Source: JBBQIY01 sp964618405
GTDB lineage: Bacteria; Verrucomicrobiota; Kiritimatiellia; RFP12; UBA3636
Direction: 5' to 3'
Assembly (NCBI GenBank): GCA_964618405.1
Contig: CAZUAY010000089.1
Location: 1 to 13,456 of the forward strand
DNA: 13,456 nt
Below are positions 1 through 8,226 of this stretch, one piece after another (within the stretch, counting starts at the first letter, position 1; every line of letters starts with the position of its first letter). The notes under the pieces were generated by a model, which was not told where the DNA came from, made no database searches, and worked only from the letters and a program-made list of their open reading frames with translations. The position numbers were made by a program, and so were the translations under genes.

Positions 1-1229
1 AACCGTTACAGTTGATCGGGGCGTACTCACGCGAGGAGGTCATCCTCGACGGCGGTGACGGGGAATTCGGTAACCGTGCGGGCATCGTTGTCACGCTCCC
101 TGCGCCGGGCGATTCCGCGCCAACCGTTCGCATTGAGAACCTCACCGCCACCCGTTGCTTCGAACAGACACATTACGGTTCCAATGGCTTAGGTATTCGC
201 ATCGATCATAGCACTGTGATGGACGGCACGGCGATTATCCGCAACTGTGACCTCTCCAGTAACCGTTGCATTAAAGGCAGCAATGGCAACCGTTCTTCAG
301 GCCTTGGTCTCAGTGCTCTGGGCGTCAGTAACTCGACGTTTCATGTCAACATCTCTGACTGTCTGATCCAGCACAACGTTAGCATCGGGCGAGATGGAAA
401 TGGAGCTGGTTTGAACGTGAGCTACGGGCGTATAACGCTTGCCAATACCGATGTTATCGAAAATAAAGCGAAAGGACTGCGACGGCAGGAGCTCAGTTCG
501 TACGGCGGAAACGGCGGAGGTGCCCGAATTGCAAATGTCGTGCTCGGCTCGCTTATTCGTTCCTGCCGGTTTGAGGGCAATACGGCTACTAGTAGTGGCT
601 ATGGCGGGGGGGTGGATCACAATTCACAGGCGATCACAATTGAAAACTCAACATTTAAGAGTAACCAAGCTACCTATGCCGCTGGAATTTGCTTCAGAAC
701 CACAACCGGCACAAACATCGTGCGCAACTGCTTAGTCAACGGGAATCGAGCCAGCAGTTGGGGTGGCGCGATCGCAGCGGGCGCGCCTTCACTCACGACT
801 TGGGTGCTGGTCGAAAATTGCACGGTTGTCAATAATCAGAGTGGCTCAGGCGGTGCACTCGATGCTCCCTATAGTGCGAGTTCCATCCACGTACGTAACT
901 CGATTGTCCGCGACAACATTCCGAGGAACGTCAAAAATTGGGGTGGTTCTACTTCCTTTGAGTATTGCTGTACATCCCCGTTAAAGAGTGAAAACAACAA
1001 CTTCTATCTGACGGGAAATCTTGATGCTGACCCACAATTTGTTGATGTACTGAATGGGGATTACGGGCTGACCCTGACTTCGCCCTGTCGCAATGCGGGG
1101 CTAAATCAGGACTGGATGCTCGGCGCGAAAGATCTCGCCGGCAAGCCGCGGCTCGGCGCTTTTGCCGGGACTGTGGACATGGGTGCTTACGAGTTCGAGA
1201 GCCTCGGAATTCTATTCCTAATCCACTGA
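1..1229 (+). CDS. Secreted right-handed beta-helix protein, choice-of-anchor Q type (5' end cut off)
   Basis: The frame is open to the left edge; the first full codon is at 3, so the TTG at 12 is very unlikely to be the true start. Compared with the complete paralogue at 6785-8206, roughly the first 100 residues, including the signal peptide, lie outside the window. The visible 408 residues carry about eight beta-helix coils with a recurring [NDS][CST]xhxxN turn (NCDLSSN, DCLIQHN, NTDVIEN, SCRFEGN, NSTFKSN, NCLVNGN, NCTVVNN, NSIVRDN), usually followed by a Gly-rich GGG stretch. The last part (about 1024-1197) matches the choice-of-anchor Q ending: DPQF, GDYGLTL, SPCRNAG, DWMLGAKDL, VDMGAYEF. 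Such proteins are normally exported; many are surface or glycan-associated, but no activity is shown here. No membrane anchor or sorting signal follows the ending. The last ten codons (ESLGILFLIH) run into a repeat-rich gap and may be an accidental extension. It heads the first trio, 51 nt before the next gene. Family assignment is good; function is unknown. Confidence 0.85.
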   Translation, partial: PLQLIGAYSREEVILDGGDGEFGNRAGIVVTLPAPGDSAPTVRIENLTATRCFEQTHYGSNGLGIRIDHSTVMDGTAIIRNCDLSSNRCIKGSNGNRSSGLGLSALGVSNSTFHVNISDCLIQHNVSIGRDGNGAGLNVSYGRITLANTDVIENKAKGLRRQELSSYGGNGGGARIANVVLGSLIRSCRFEGNTATSSGYGGGVDHNSQAITIENSTFKSNQATYAAGICFRTTTGTNIVRNCLVNGNRASSWGGAIAAGAPSLTTWVLVENCTVVNNQSGSGGALDAPYSASSIHVRNSIVRDNIPRNVKNWGGSTSFEYCCTSPLKSENNNFYLTGNLDADPQFVDVLNGDYGLTLTSPCRNAGLNQDWMLGAKDLAGKPRLGAFAGTVDMGAYEFESLGILFLIH

Positions 1230-1254
1230 GGAGTTAGGGATTAGGGGTTAGGGA
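1217..1254 (+). repeat. Three tandem TTAGGGR heptamers with an inverted partner
   Basis: TTAGGGA (1234-1240), TTAGGGG (1241-1247) and TTAGGGA (1248-1254) are head-to-tail without a gap. An inverted copy, CCTAATCC (1217-1224), lies in the last codons of the upstream gene and pairs perfectly with GGATTAGG (1238-1245), giving an 8-bp stem with a 13-nt loop. The element spans the stop codon of the beta-helix gene and ends 16 nt before the ribosome binding site of the next gene. There is no T-run after the stem, so it is not a standard intrinsic terminator. It could be a short dispersed tandem repeat, a transcript-stabilising hairpin, or chance. Confidence 0.6.
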
Positions 1255-1270
1255 CTAGCACAAATTTAAT

Positions 1271-1276
1271 AAGGAG
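1271..1276 (+). promoter_or_regulatory. Ribosome binding site for the 1281 gene
   Basis: AAGGAG lies four bases before the ATG at 1281. The spacing is a little short but the match is strong. It supports 1281 as the start rather than the in-frame ATG eight codons downstream (1305). Confidence 0.75.
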
Positions 1277-1280
1277 AAGC

Positions 1281-3902
1281 ATGATTACGCTGTACTGGAA
1301 GAAAATGCTATTAACTGGAATCCTGCTGGGGTTCGTAACGGGAAGCGCATCTGCAGGAACGCTGGTGCTTGCGAATCAAGGTGTTTCTGACTATCAACTG
1401 GTCGTTCCAACGAATTCATCGACTTCTGAGATTGACGCAGCTTTGCGTGAGACGGCTCGCCTGATTCAGGCTGCTTTTCACGTCAACGGAGTGGATCTGC
1501 CCATCGTCTCTGAAACAGAACGGGATCCTGAAAAACCGGGGATCTTTCTCGGTAATACAGCCTTAGCACGCAGTGCCGGCGTGGAGATTGATAGCCTGAA
1601 AGGTTGGGGGTATGCGCACCAAGTTGTCGGGCGCGATCTCATTCTTGCTGGGCGCGATCATCCGGCACCGGGAGATCCCCCAACGACACGTCGCAAGACT
1701 TGGGACCGGATAGGAACCGCACGGGCGGCGACGGACTTTCTGCGCCAGTATGGGGGGGTGCGTTTCTTGTACCCTGATTTACCCTCGTTTAAATCAATCT
1801 TTGATGCCAACGGTATTACGGATTGGGAAAAATCGCCTGCAGTCGAATTTCTGCCAACGCCTGTGATCTCGGTGCCCGATACGCTTCATGTCACGTTCAC
1901 CCCACGTATCGATTGGAATTCAGGGTATCCGGAGTCCGGTATTTTTTACGACATTGCGAATAATCGCTTTCCCCCCGTCGACACGGTTATGGGAAGCCAT
2001 ACCTACGAGCGCGCTGTTCCCGTCGACACGTACTACCCGACCCACCCCGAGTACTTCGCTCTGGTTAACGGCACTCGCCTCAACGCCGGTCAGTACTGCG
2101 TTTCGAATCCGGATTTTCAGGAATTGTTATTTCAGGATCTTTGCCATTGGTTTGATCTGGGTTTTGAAACTGTCGGTCTTGGCCAACCGGATGGTTTTCG
2201 TGCCTGCCAGTGCGAGGCCTGTCAGCAACTTTTTGGAACGGGCGACGACTGGGGCGAAAAACTATGGATCCTGCATCGAAATCTAGCTGAACGTGTTTTG
2301 GCAAGAAATCCAGATCGTTTCGTCACGATCATGTCCTACATTCTCACTGCCCTGCCTCCAAAAAGCTTCCAGACATTTCCCGCTAATGTCAAGATCATGC
2401 TCACCGGTACCAACGAGGATGACATCGAGCCCTGGTTGAATCACGACGTTCCCGGGGGATTTACCAGCTATGTCTATAACTGGTGCCCAAACCTCGCGAG
2501 CCGCTATACCCCGATGCGAACCCCACGCTATGTTGAAACGCAAGCTCGACGGCTCGCTAAACATAATATTCGTTCCATCAAGCGTGATGGACCCGGACAA
2601 CTCTTTGGCCTTGAAGGTCCAGTTTATTACACGATGGGCCGCATGTTCGATGACCCAGAGAATCTCCGTGCTAAGGATTTGGTCCACGAGTTCTGCGGTG
2701 CCGCATTTGGTGAGGTTTCAGGCACCATGCTACGTTTTTATGACCGCTTATACCATAGCATTGAACTCTATTCTGAGTATCTCGGCACACGCTGTCCGGG
2801 CTGGTCGTATAAGACGATCTATGGTCGGAGCAAGAAATACCTCTCCGATCCGTTTCAGCTTTTGGGCTTTCTCTACACGCCAAGTTTGCTGGAAAACCTA
2901 GAGAATGATCTCGCCGCAGCCGAAAACGCGGCTGTAGCCCCTCGTGTAAAGGCACGTCTACTCGTGGTGCGGCGCGAGTTTGATTACTTGGTTCATCTTG
3001 CCAAAGTGGTGCATTTGTACCGTGCGTTCCAGATTTCGGGCGAGGGACTGATGATTCGTGATCGATTGCTTGATGCTATCGATCAGCGAAACGCTTTTAT
3101 CGCAACTTTGTACGGTCGCGAAAACGACCGTATCATCACGAATGCTGGCTGGAGCTGGGTTCCTTTCCCGTTTGGGGGACACAGCGCCGCCCACCTCCGT
3201 CTGGCATACGATCGCTACCAAGAGCCGTTTGAAAACACGTGCCTCAATTGGGATACAGCGGCGATGCGTGCTGCGACGCCACCGGATGCCAAACGTTTGA
3301 CGATTTCGTCAGTGGCAATTCCCGTGACGCTTGATTCCGCTGCATGGGGAAATGCAGCAACCGACGGACTGTCGCCATTACCACTGAGCGCTGCGCAGTC
3401 TCAAGAGACCTCTTTCCGTGTGCTCTATGATGCGACCACGTTGCATGTAAAGATTGCGTGCAGCCTGCCCAGCGGGCAGAGTGCACCCTTGCCCAGTACG
3501 GAGTCCGTGCTCATCTTCTTGACCCCCGAATCTGGTAAAGAATTTTCCTACCGTTTTGCGACGGGTGCTGACTCCAGCACCCGCACCGATGCGGCCAGCG
3601 GTTTCATTAGTGATGTGATGGATCCACGTTACGGACAATATGACCCTGACTGGAACGGGGACTGGAGCGTTGAAACAAGGCTTGATGCAGGGAGCTGGAC
3701 GGCCTTGTTTCACATCCCCATTTCCACGCTGGGTGTGGAAACGATCACTTCAGGGATGACTTGGCGTATGAATATTGCCCGCATTCACACACCAGAACCT
3801 ACACGTGTTGAACGTGCGCTCTGGTCATCAACTGTACAAACACTGGAATTCGAAGATCGAACCATCTTTGGAGAAATCCTCTTTCAGACGAATCTTCCCT
3901 AG
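1281..3902 (+). CDS. Secreted DUF4838-type glycoside-hydrolase-like protein with C-terminal CBM9-like domain (subfamily A, copy 1)
   Basis: An 873-residue protein. Residues 1-25 form a signal peptide (KK, hydrophobic core, SASA then GTLVLA), so it is exported. Residues about 26-170 resemble the N-terminal alpha/beta domain found before the barrel in GH67/GH20-like enzymes and end in ATDFLRQYGGVRFLYPD. The DUF4838-like core follows, about residues 245-560: HPEYFAL (from 255), QPDGF (Asp304), the Cys cluster C309-C311-C314 before QQLFG, and GLEGPVYYTMGRMFDDP. A helical linker leads to a CBM9-like beta-sandwich at about 673-873 (VTLDSAAW, then FRVLYDATTLHVKI, MTWRMNIARI, W near the end). By family it is probably a glycan hydrolase or glycan-binding enzyme; substrate and catalytic residues cannot be assigned. 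Its nearest relative here is the next gene, 95 nt away, which is related over the full length. The start is set by AAGGAG at 1271-1276. DUF4838/CBM9 assignment is from motif recognition only. Confidence 0.88.
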   Translation: MITLYWKKMLLTGILLGFVTGSASAGTLVLANQGVSDYQLVVPTNSSTSEIDAALRETARLIQAAFHVNGVDLPIVSETERDPEKPGIFLGNTALARSAGVEIDSLKGWGYAHQVVGRDLILAGRDHPAPGDPPTTRRKTWDRIGTARAATDFLRQYGGVRFLYPDLPSFKSIFDANGITDWEKSPAVEFLPTPVISVPDTLHVTFTPRIDWNSGYPESGIFYDIANNRFPPVDTVMGSHTYERAVPVDTYYPTHPEYFALVNGTRLNAGQYCVSNPDFQELLFQDLCHWFDLGFETVGLGQPDGFRACQCEACQQLFGTGDDWGEKLWILHRNLAERVLARNPDRFVTIMSYILTALPPKSFQTFPANVKIMLTGTNEDDIEPWLNHDVPGGFTSYVYNWCPNLASRYTPMRTPRYVETQARRLAKHNIRSIKRDGPGQLFGLEGPVYYTMGRMFDDPENLRAKDLVHEFCGAAFGEVSGTMLRFYDRLYHSIELYSEYLGTRCPGWSYKTIYGRSKKYLSDPFQLLGFLYTPSLLENLENDLAAAENAAVAPRVKARLLVVRREFDYLVHLAKVVHLYRAFQISGEGLMIRDRLLDAIDQRNAFIATLYGRENDRIITNAGWSWVPFPFGGHSAAHLRLAYDRYQEPFENTCLNWDTAAMRAATPPDAKRLTISSVAIPVTLDSAAWGNAATDGLSPLPLSAAQSQETSFRVLYDATTLHVKIACSLPSGQSAPLPSTESVLIFLTPESGKEFSYRFATGADSSTRTDAASGFISDVMDPRYGQYDPDWNGDWSVETRLDAGSWTALFHIPISTLGVETITSGMTWRMNIARIHTPEPTRVERALWSSTVQTLEFEDRTIFGEILFQTNLP

Positions 3903-3997
3903 ACATCAAAACAAAATTGCCCTCCTGCAAGTCGACGAGATTGCGTTACGGGGAGAGCTGAGAAAACTCAATAAACCATCAAAACTAGAGAACAGAC

Positions 3998-6691
3998 ATG
4001 CAAAAAATCATGATTCAAAAAATATTTTTACTACTTTTTTGTACACTTCTACTACCGATAAGGACGCTAGGAGCTGATCTCGTTCTCGCGGAAAAAGGGG
4101 TGAGTCCCTACCAAATCGTTATTCCTGATCAGGCTGCGGGCAACGACGAGAACGAGATTGTGGACCGATGGCTGCTGATGACTGGCAAGTTGATCGAGGC
4201 CGCCTTCCGCACGAATGGGTTTGAGATCGCCGTTGTTCGCGAGTCTGCCAAAATTCCAGAAAAGCCCAGCATCTACTTGGGACCCACTGATTTCGCTCGG
4301 AAAAATGGACTACGAACCGACTTCGAGGACTGGACCTATCAGTTGAAGGTGGTGGGACAGGATTTGGCGATCGTGGGTGCTGACCGCAGCGATCCCCGTA
4401 AAACCATTCGGGGCACCAAAACGCCTTTGGCACTGCTGGGTACCGTCAAGGGGGCTTGCGACTTTTTGCGTCAATATGTTGGGGTGCGTTTTTTATTCAT
4501 GAACATGACCCAGAGTCAGTACGCTACGCACGGCGATGGTATAGGCGTCTTGGAGGGAAACAAATTGGCCATCGATACGCGTAGCATCGCGTTTTCGCCG
4601 ATGCCGCGAATTGCCATACCGACGGATCTTGATCTGCAAAAGACGCCGATGTTACGTGCGTGCGCTGATTCTGACCATGAAACCTTTTATGCTATTGCGA
4701 ATAATTTTTTCCCCTTGCTCAGTTCCGTTCAAGGAGCGACCGTGAGTTGGCAAAAAGTCATTCCGCGCACCGAATACGGCAAGGATCACCCAGAGTATTT
4801 CGCCTTGATGCCAGATGGAAGACGTGCCTGCGAGTATCCAGTCAAGGGTGCACGTGGATTGGAAAAGCTATGCCCTACCCATCCCGAAGTTCAGGCTTTG
4901 ATGGTTCAGGAAGTCGAACGTCTGATTCAAATCGGGAATAAAACGATCGTGATTGCTCCGCCGGACGCCTACCACCTCTGCTATTGTAATTGTGATCGCT
5001 GTATCGACCTGTTCGGTGGAAGAGCCGAATCGTGGGGGGAAATTACGTTACGAGGCAGTACCGGTAAACTCTGGCAAGCATATTTTGGAATTACGGAACG
5101 ACTGCGGAAGCAATACCCCGAGGTACGGATTGTGCTCTGGGATTATCAAGATACGCCGATCGCTTCAGTCCGCGAATTTCCAGAAAATGTCATCCCCCAG
5201 CTTCAATTCGGGAAACAGAGCGATTTCGACCGTCTGCAGGGAATTACGATTCCTGCGGGCATTTGCGGTTTGGAGGAGACGTTTACTGGGTTTGGAATCG
5301 GTGGCCCCTACTTGCCGGAACGGACTCCCGAACACGTCGCTGGCCTCGTACAGAGTATGGCGCAGGCAAAAATACAATGGACTAGGCGTGATGGCTCAAT
5401 GGGCTACGTGCGCGGCCTGCAGGCACCGGCCTATTACGTTTACGGTCGTATGATGGACGACCCCTCCGCCGACTGGCGCGGCATCTTCGAGGAATTTTGT
5501 ACAGCCGCCTTTGGCGATGTTGCACCGACCATGACGAGGTTCTATGATGGGCTGCACGAGCAAATTGCCCTTTACTCTGATTTCTTTGGTGTTTTTATGC
5601 CCGCTTGGGATCGAAAATATGGCCGATCTCAATATCGCGACAACAAATGGCATGTGATGAGCATGTACCCGCCTGAGTACTGCGCGGCCGCCGATGCGCT
5701 GCTGACCTCGGCTGAACGCCAGGCGAAAGATCCGGATGTGAAGGCACGGCTGCACCTGATTAGGATTGAGTTTGATTATCTCAGTGATTTGTCGCGCATC
5801 TTTCACCTGCACAGCGCGTGGCTGCTGAACCCCTCGCTAGAGTTTTTGAATCCGCTCGTGGATGCGATTGATGCATGGCGTGAGCGCTTGACGTCACTGG
5901 CTGGCGGCACGGCTCGGAACAACTTCAAGCCCTTAGACGACTGGCCAGAAATGCGGCCGTTCAATAGTCATTTTTTCAGTCATGCAGCACTCGAGGGCGG
6001 TGCTTATCAGCAACGATGGAACACGACGTGCCTGAACTGGGATACGGGGGCAATCCGTAGCGGCGTCCTCAAGAATCAATACCGCTTGTCGGTACCCCTC
6101 GTTATGGAAGCGCCAGGTCTTGATGGCGATGCTTGGGAGCAGGCACCCGAACAAGTGCTCCGCATCCGTAACGATATGCCGTTTCGAGCGGTGCGGACGA
6201 CATTCAAGGTCCTCCGTGATCGCGACCATCTTTACGTCCGTTTGGACTGCTTGAATCCCGCCGATCATCCAGAAAATCTACCCAAGATTCAAGACGAGCG
6301 CGACGTTTTCAAGCAGGAGTATGTCGAATTGGGCATTCAGCCTGTTGCGGGCGGCGCGATCTACCGATTCGCCGGCAATCCATCAGGCGGTGTAAGTTAC
6401 GATTCCGCTTGGACGGTCGGTGCAGGCAAGCTGAAAGAGGATGTGACGTGGAAGGGGCGTTGGGCGTTCGACTCCCAGACAACGGATGAAAAAGGGACTT
6501 GGAATTTAGGCTCCCGTATCTGGACGACTTGCTTCCGGATTCCCTTTGCGGAACTGGGTGGAGCGTCGCCAGCCATCGGGGAGACGTGGGGGTTCAACGT
6601 CGCTCGAAACAGGAATACAAGTCAGTATCTGATCTGGTATGATGCTCAGTCCGTTACCGACCCACAGGCGCTCGGTATGCTTGAGTTTTGA
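3998..6691 (+). CDS. Secreted DUF4838-type glycoside-hydrolase-like protein with C-terminal CBM9-like domain (subfamily A, copy 2)
   Basis: An 897-residue paralogue of the preceding gene with the same domain order. Residues 1-26 are a signal peptide (basic start, LLLFCTLLL core, likely cut near TLG/A or LGA/D). The N-terminal domain starts with LVLAEKGVSPYQIVIP, against LVLANQGVSDYQLVVP in copy 1, and ends with FLRQYVGVRFLF. The core has HPEYFAL (from 264), PPDAY (Asp323), a Cys cluster C328, C330, C332 and C335 before IDLFGG, and GLQAPAYYVYGRMMDDP. Where copy 1 has GLEG, this copy has GLQA, so that Glu is not conserved. The C-terminal CBM9-like module is about 697-897 (LDGDAWEQ, FKVLRDRDHLYVRL, ETWGFNVARN). 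The start is uncertain by four codons (ATG 3998 or 4010), and neither has a clear Shine-Dalgarno. The 95-nt gap before it holds only a weak TGAG/CTCA hairpin and no convincing promoter, so co-transcription with copy 1 is likely. Substrate unknown. Confidence 0.88.
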   Translation: MQKIMIQKIFLLLFCTLLLPIRTLGADLVLAEKGVSPYQIVIPDQAAGNDENEIVDRWLLMTGKLIEAAFRTNGFEIAVVRESAKIPEKPSIYLGPTDFARKNGLRTDFEDWTYQLKVVGQDLAIVGADRSDPRKTIRGTKTPLALLGTVKGACDFLRQYVGVRFLFMNMTQSQYATHGDGIGVLEGNKLAIDTRSIAFSPMPRIAIPTDLDLQKTPMLRACADSDHETFYAIANNFFPLLSSVQGATVSWQKVIPRTEYGKDHPEYFALMPDGRRACEYPVKGARGLEKLCPTHPEVQALMVQEVERLIQIGNKTIVIAPPDAYHLCYCNCDRCIDLFGGRAESWGEITLRGSTGKLWQAYFGITERLRKQYPEVRIVLWDYQDTPIASVREFPENVIPQLQFGKQSDFDRLQGITIPAGICGLEETFTGFGIGGPYLPERTPEHVAGLVQSMAQAKIQWTRRDGSMGYVRGLQAPAYYVYGRMMDDPSADWRGIFEEFCTAAFGDVAPTMTRFYDGLHEQIALYSDFFGVFMPAWDRKYGRSQYRDNKWHVMSMYPPEYCAAADALLTSAERQAKDPDVKARLHLIRIEFDYLSDLSRIFHLHSAWLLNPSLEFLNPLVDAIDAWRERLTSLAGGTARNNFKPLDDWPEMRPFNSHFFSHAALEGGAYQQRWNTTCLNWDTGAIRSGVLKNQYRLSVPLVMEAPGLDGDAWEQAPEQVLRIRNDMPFRAVRTTFKVLRDRDHLYVRLDCLNPADHPENLPKIQDERDVFKQEYVELGIQPVAGGAIYRFAGNPSGGVSYDSAWTVGAGKLKEDVTWKGRWAFDSQTTDEKGTWNLGSRIWTTCFRIPFAELGGASPAIGETWGFNVARNRNTSQYLIWYDAQSVTDPQALGMLEF

Positions 6692-6725
6692 TTCAAAATA
6701 AGGTAGGTAAATTAGTAATAAGAAG

Positions 6726-6742
6726 TCGCCTACGGCGGGCGA
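6726..6742 (+). repeat. Small GC-rich inverted repeat in the gap between the two trios
   Basis: TCGCC (6726-6730) pairs with GGCGA (6738-6742) around a 7-nt loop; an alternative is CGCC/GGCG (6727-6730/6734-6737) around TAC. It sits in the 93-nt gap (6692-6784) between the first and second trio. No T-run follows, so a terminator role is doubtful. I see no good promoter match in the same gap. Confidence 0.3.
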
Positions 6743-6784
6743 GTCTCTGAGCGATCGACTACACGTCGTGAAAGGTTACAAAAA

Positions 6785-8206
6785 ATGAAATGCTTAGGAA
6801 ACACTGTTGCTTGTCTAGTTCTCCTACTGTGGGTCGCGCCTATTCTTACGCGAGGCGCGACTCGGTATGTCGCTCCTGACGGTGAGCACAACGCCCCGTT
6901 CGAGAGTTGGGAAGACGCCGCCACGAACCTCCAGTCCGCGATCGATATTTCTTCCGGGGATACGACCCTGCGCGTCGCTCCCGGTATTTACACGGCAGTT
7001 GGAACGGGCACATCTGTCGTGCAGATTGTGGGAGAGAAAATCCCTGCGGGTGCAACATTCTCTCTCGTGGCCGATCTGCCTTTCGGCGCTCAGCCGGGCC
7101 CCGTCATCCTCGATGGTCAAGGTGTCAATCGTGGCATTGTCGTGAATCTCGACGCCGCCACCGCGACACGCACGTTGAATCTCGACGGGCTCCAGATCCG
7201 TAACGGGTACGGCGATGGCGATGGAGGTGGCATTCAATTTGCAACTGGGAAAGCGCAGCAATTGGCCGTTAACATTCTGAATTGTACCATCACGAACAAT
7301 GTGGCGAAATCGGGCGGCGGTGGGATCGCTGTCAATCAATTTGCCAGTGGGCAAATCATGTGGATGGTCGTCTCGAATAGCACCGTCAGTTACAATGAAG
7401 CGGTCACGAACTACGGCGGAGGCATTAAGGTGTTGGCCTACAACGGGTCGCTGACGGTACGCGGCACGACGCTTGCATACAACGTGGCCACGAACGGGTC
7501 CAATCAGAGTGGCGGCGGGATTTTCTTCGACAACTACGGCGGCTTGCTAACTGTTGAGAACAGCAGCCTCGTTGGCAATGACAGCCTATCGAGCGGGCAG
7601 CAGACCTACGCTAGTGCCGGCGGCGGCGCGATTTGCCGTCGCAATGGATCGGCCACGGTTCGCAATTGCCTAATCGCCGACAACATCGGTAACTTAGGCG
7701 GTGCCGTATTCTTGATATATTTTTCCAATTATACCTATCTTTTTGAAAACTGCACGATTGTGGACAACCAAAGCCTCGGAAATGTCATTCATTTTCGTCA
7801 ACCTGTGGCTGGCTCTGTAGAGTTTTACGTCTACAATTCCATTTTCAATGGCGGGAACACCAGCTTGTTTACAGGAAACGCGGGTAGCGGTACGCCGAAC
7901 GTAGGATCCGATCTGCTGATCGACCATTGCAACCTGCCGATCAACTATGCCGGCACGACCACCCTCCCTGGCGACAGGGTCGCAGGGAGCGGTAATATTA
8001 CATCGCCACCTCAGTTCTTTGATCAAGCAGGCGGCGACTATCGCTTGCGGATCGGATCGCCGAGCATCAACACGGGGATCAATCGGGATTGGATGGTGGG
8101 TGCCGTAGATCTGGACAAAAACCCGCGGGTCGACACCATGTTCCGCACGGTGGACATGGGTGCCTACGAATATAAGTTCCCCGGTACCTCCATTATAATC
8201 CGTTAA
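6785..8206 (+). CDS. Secreted right-handed beta-helix protein, choice-of-anchor Q type (complete)
   Basis: A 473-residue protein, complete paralogue of the truncated gene at the left edge. ATG 6785 is preceded by AAAGG (6771-6775) at 9 nt. Residues 1-24 are a signal peptide (LGNTVACLVLLLWVAPILTRG). Mature protein starts with a pattern typical of these proteins in PVC bacteria: TRYVAPDG, then SWEDAATNLQSAID and LRVAPGIY. Residues about 88-370 form parallel beta-helix coils with repeated NCTITNN, NSTVSYN, TTLAYN, NSSLVGN, NCLIADN, NCTIVDN turns and GGG stretches. The end (about 407-463) is the choice-of-anchor Q signature: PPQF, GDYRLRI, SPSINTG, DWMVGAVDL, VDMGAYEY. Only nine residues follow, with no membrane segment, LPXTG or PEP-CTERM tail. 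The fold suggests a glycan-binding, lyase-like or adhesive surface role, but no catalytic residues can be pointed to. It is followed after 20 nt by a DUF4838 gene, so it is probably in the same operon. Confidence 0.9.
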   Translation: MKCLGNTVACLVLLLWVAPILTRGATRYVAPDGEHNAPFESWEDAATNLQSAIDISSGDTTLRVAPGIYTAVGTGTSVVQIVGEKIPAGATFSLVADLPFGAQPGPVILDGQGVNRGIVVNLDAATATRTLNLDGLQIRNGYGDGDGGGIQFATGKAQQLAVNILNCTITNNVAKSGGGGIAVNQFASGQIMWMVVSNSTVSYNEAVTNYGGGIKVLAYNGSLTVRGTTLAYNVATNGSNQSGGGIFFDNYGGLLTVENSSLVGNDSLSSGQQTYASAGGGAICRRNGSATVRNCLIADNIGNLGGAVFLIYFSNYTYLFENCTIVDNQSLGNVIHFRQPVAGSVEFYVYNSIFNGGNTSLFTGNAGSGTPNVGSDLLIDHCNLPINYAGTTTLPGDRVAGSGNITSPPQFFDQAGGDYRLRIGSPSINTGINRDWMVGAVDLDKNPRVDTMFRTVDMGAYEYKFPGTSIIIR

Positions 8207-8226
8207 ACAAACTCTGGATTTCCTCC

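Noticed and set aside
12..14. TTG at 12 as a real start codon for the first gene
   Set aside because: The frame is open to the edge, and the paralogue shows that the signal peptide and N-terminal motif must lie further left.
1234..1254. Telomere-like repeat or G-quadruplex
   Set aside because: Only three heptamers occur and there are only three G-runs of three or more, one too few for a standard three-layer quadruplex; a linear-replicon end is not supported.
3775..4077. 100-codon + strand frame bridging the first two DUF4838 genes
   Set aside because: It overlaps the conserved end of one gene and the signal peptide of the next in another frame, has low-complexity basic sequence and no family resemblance.
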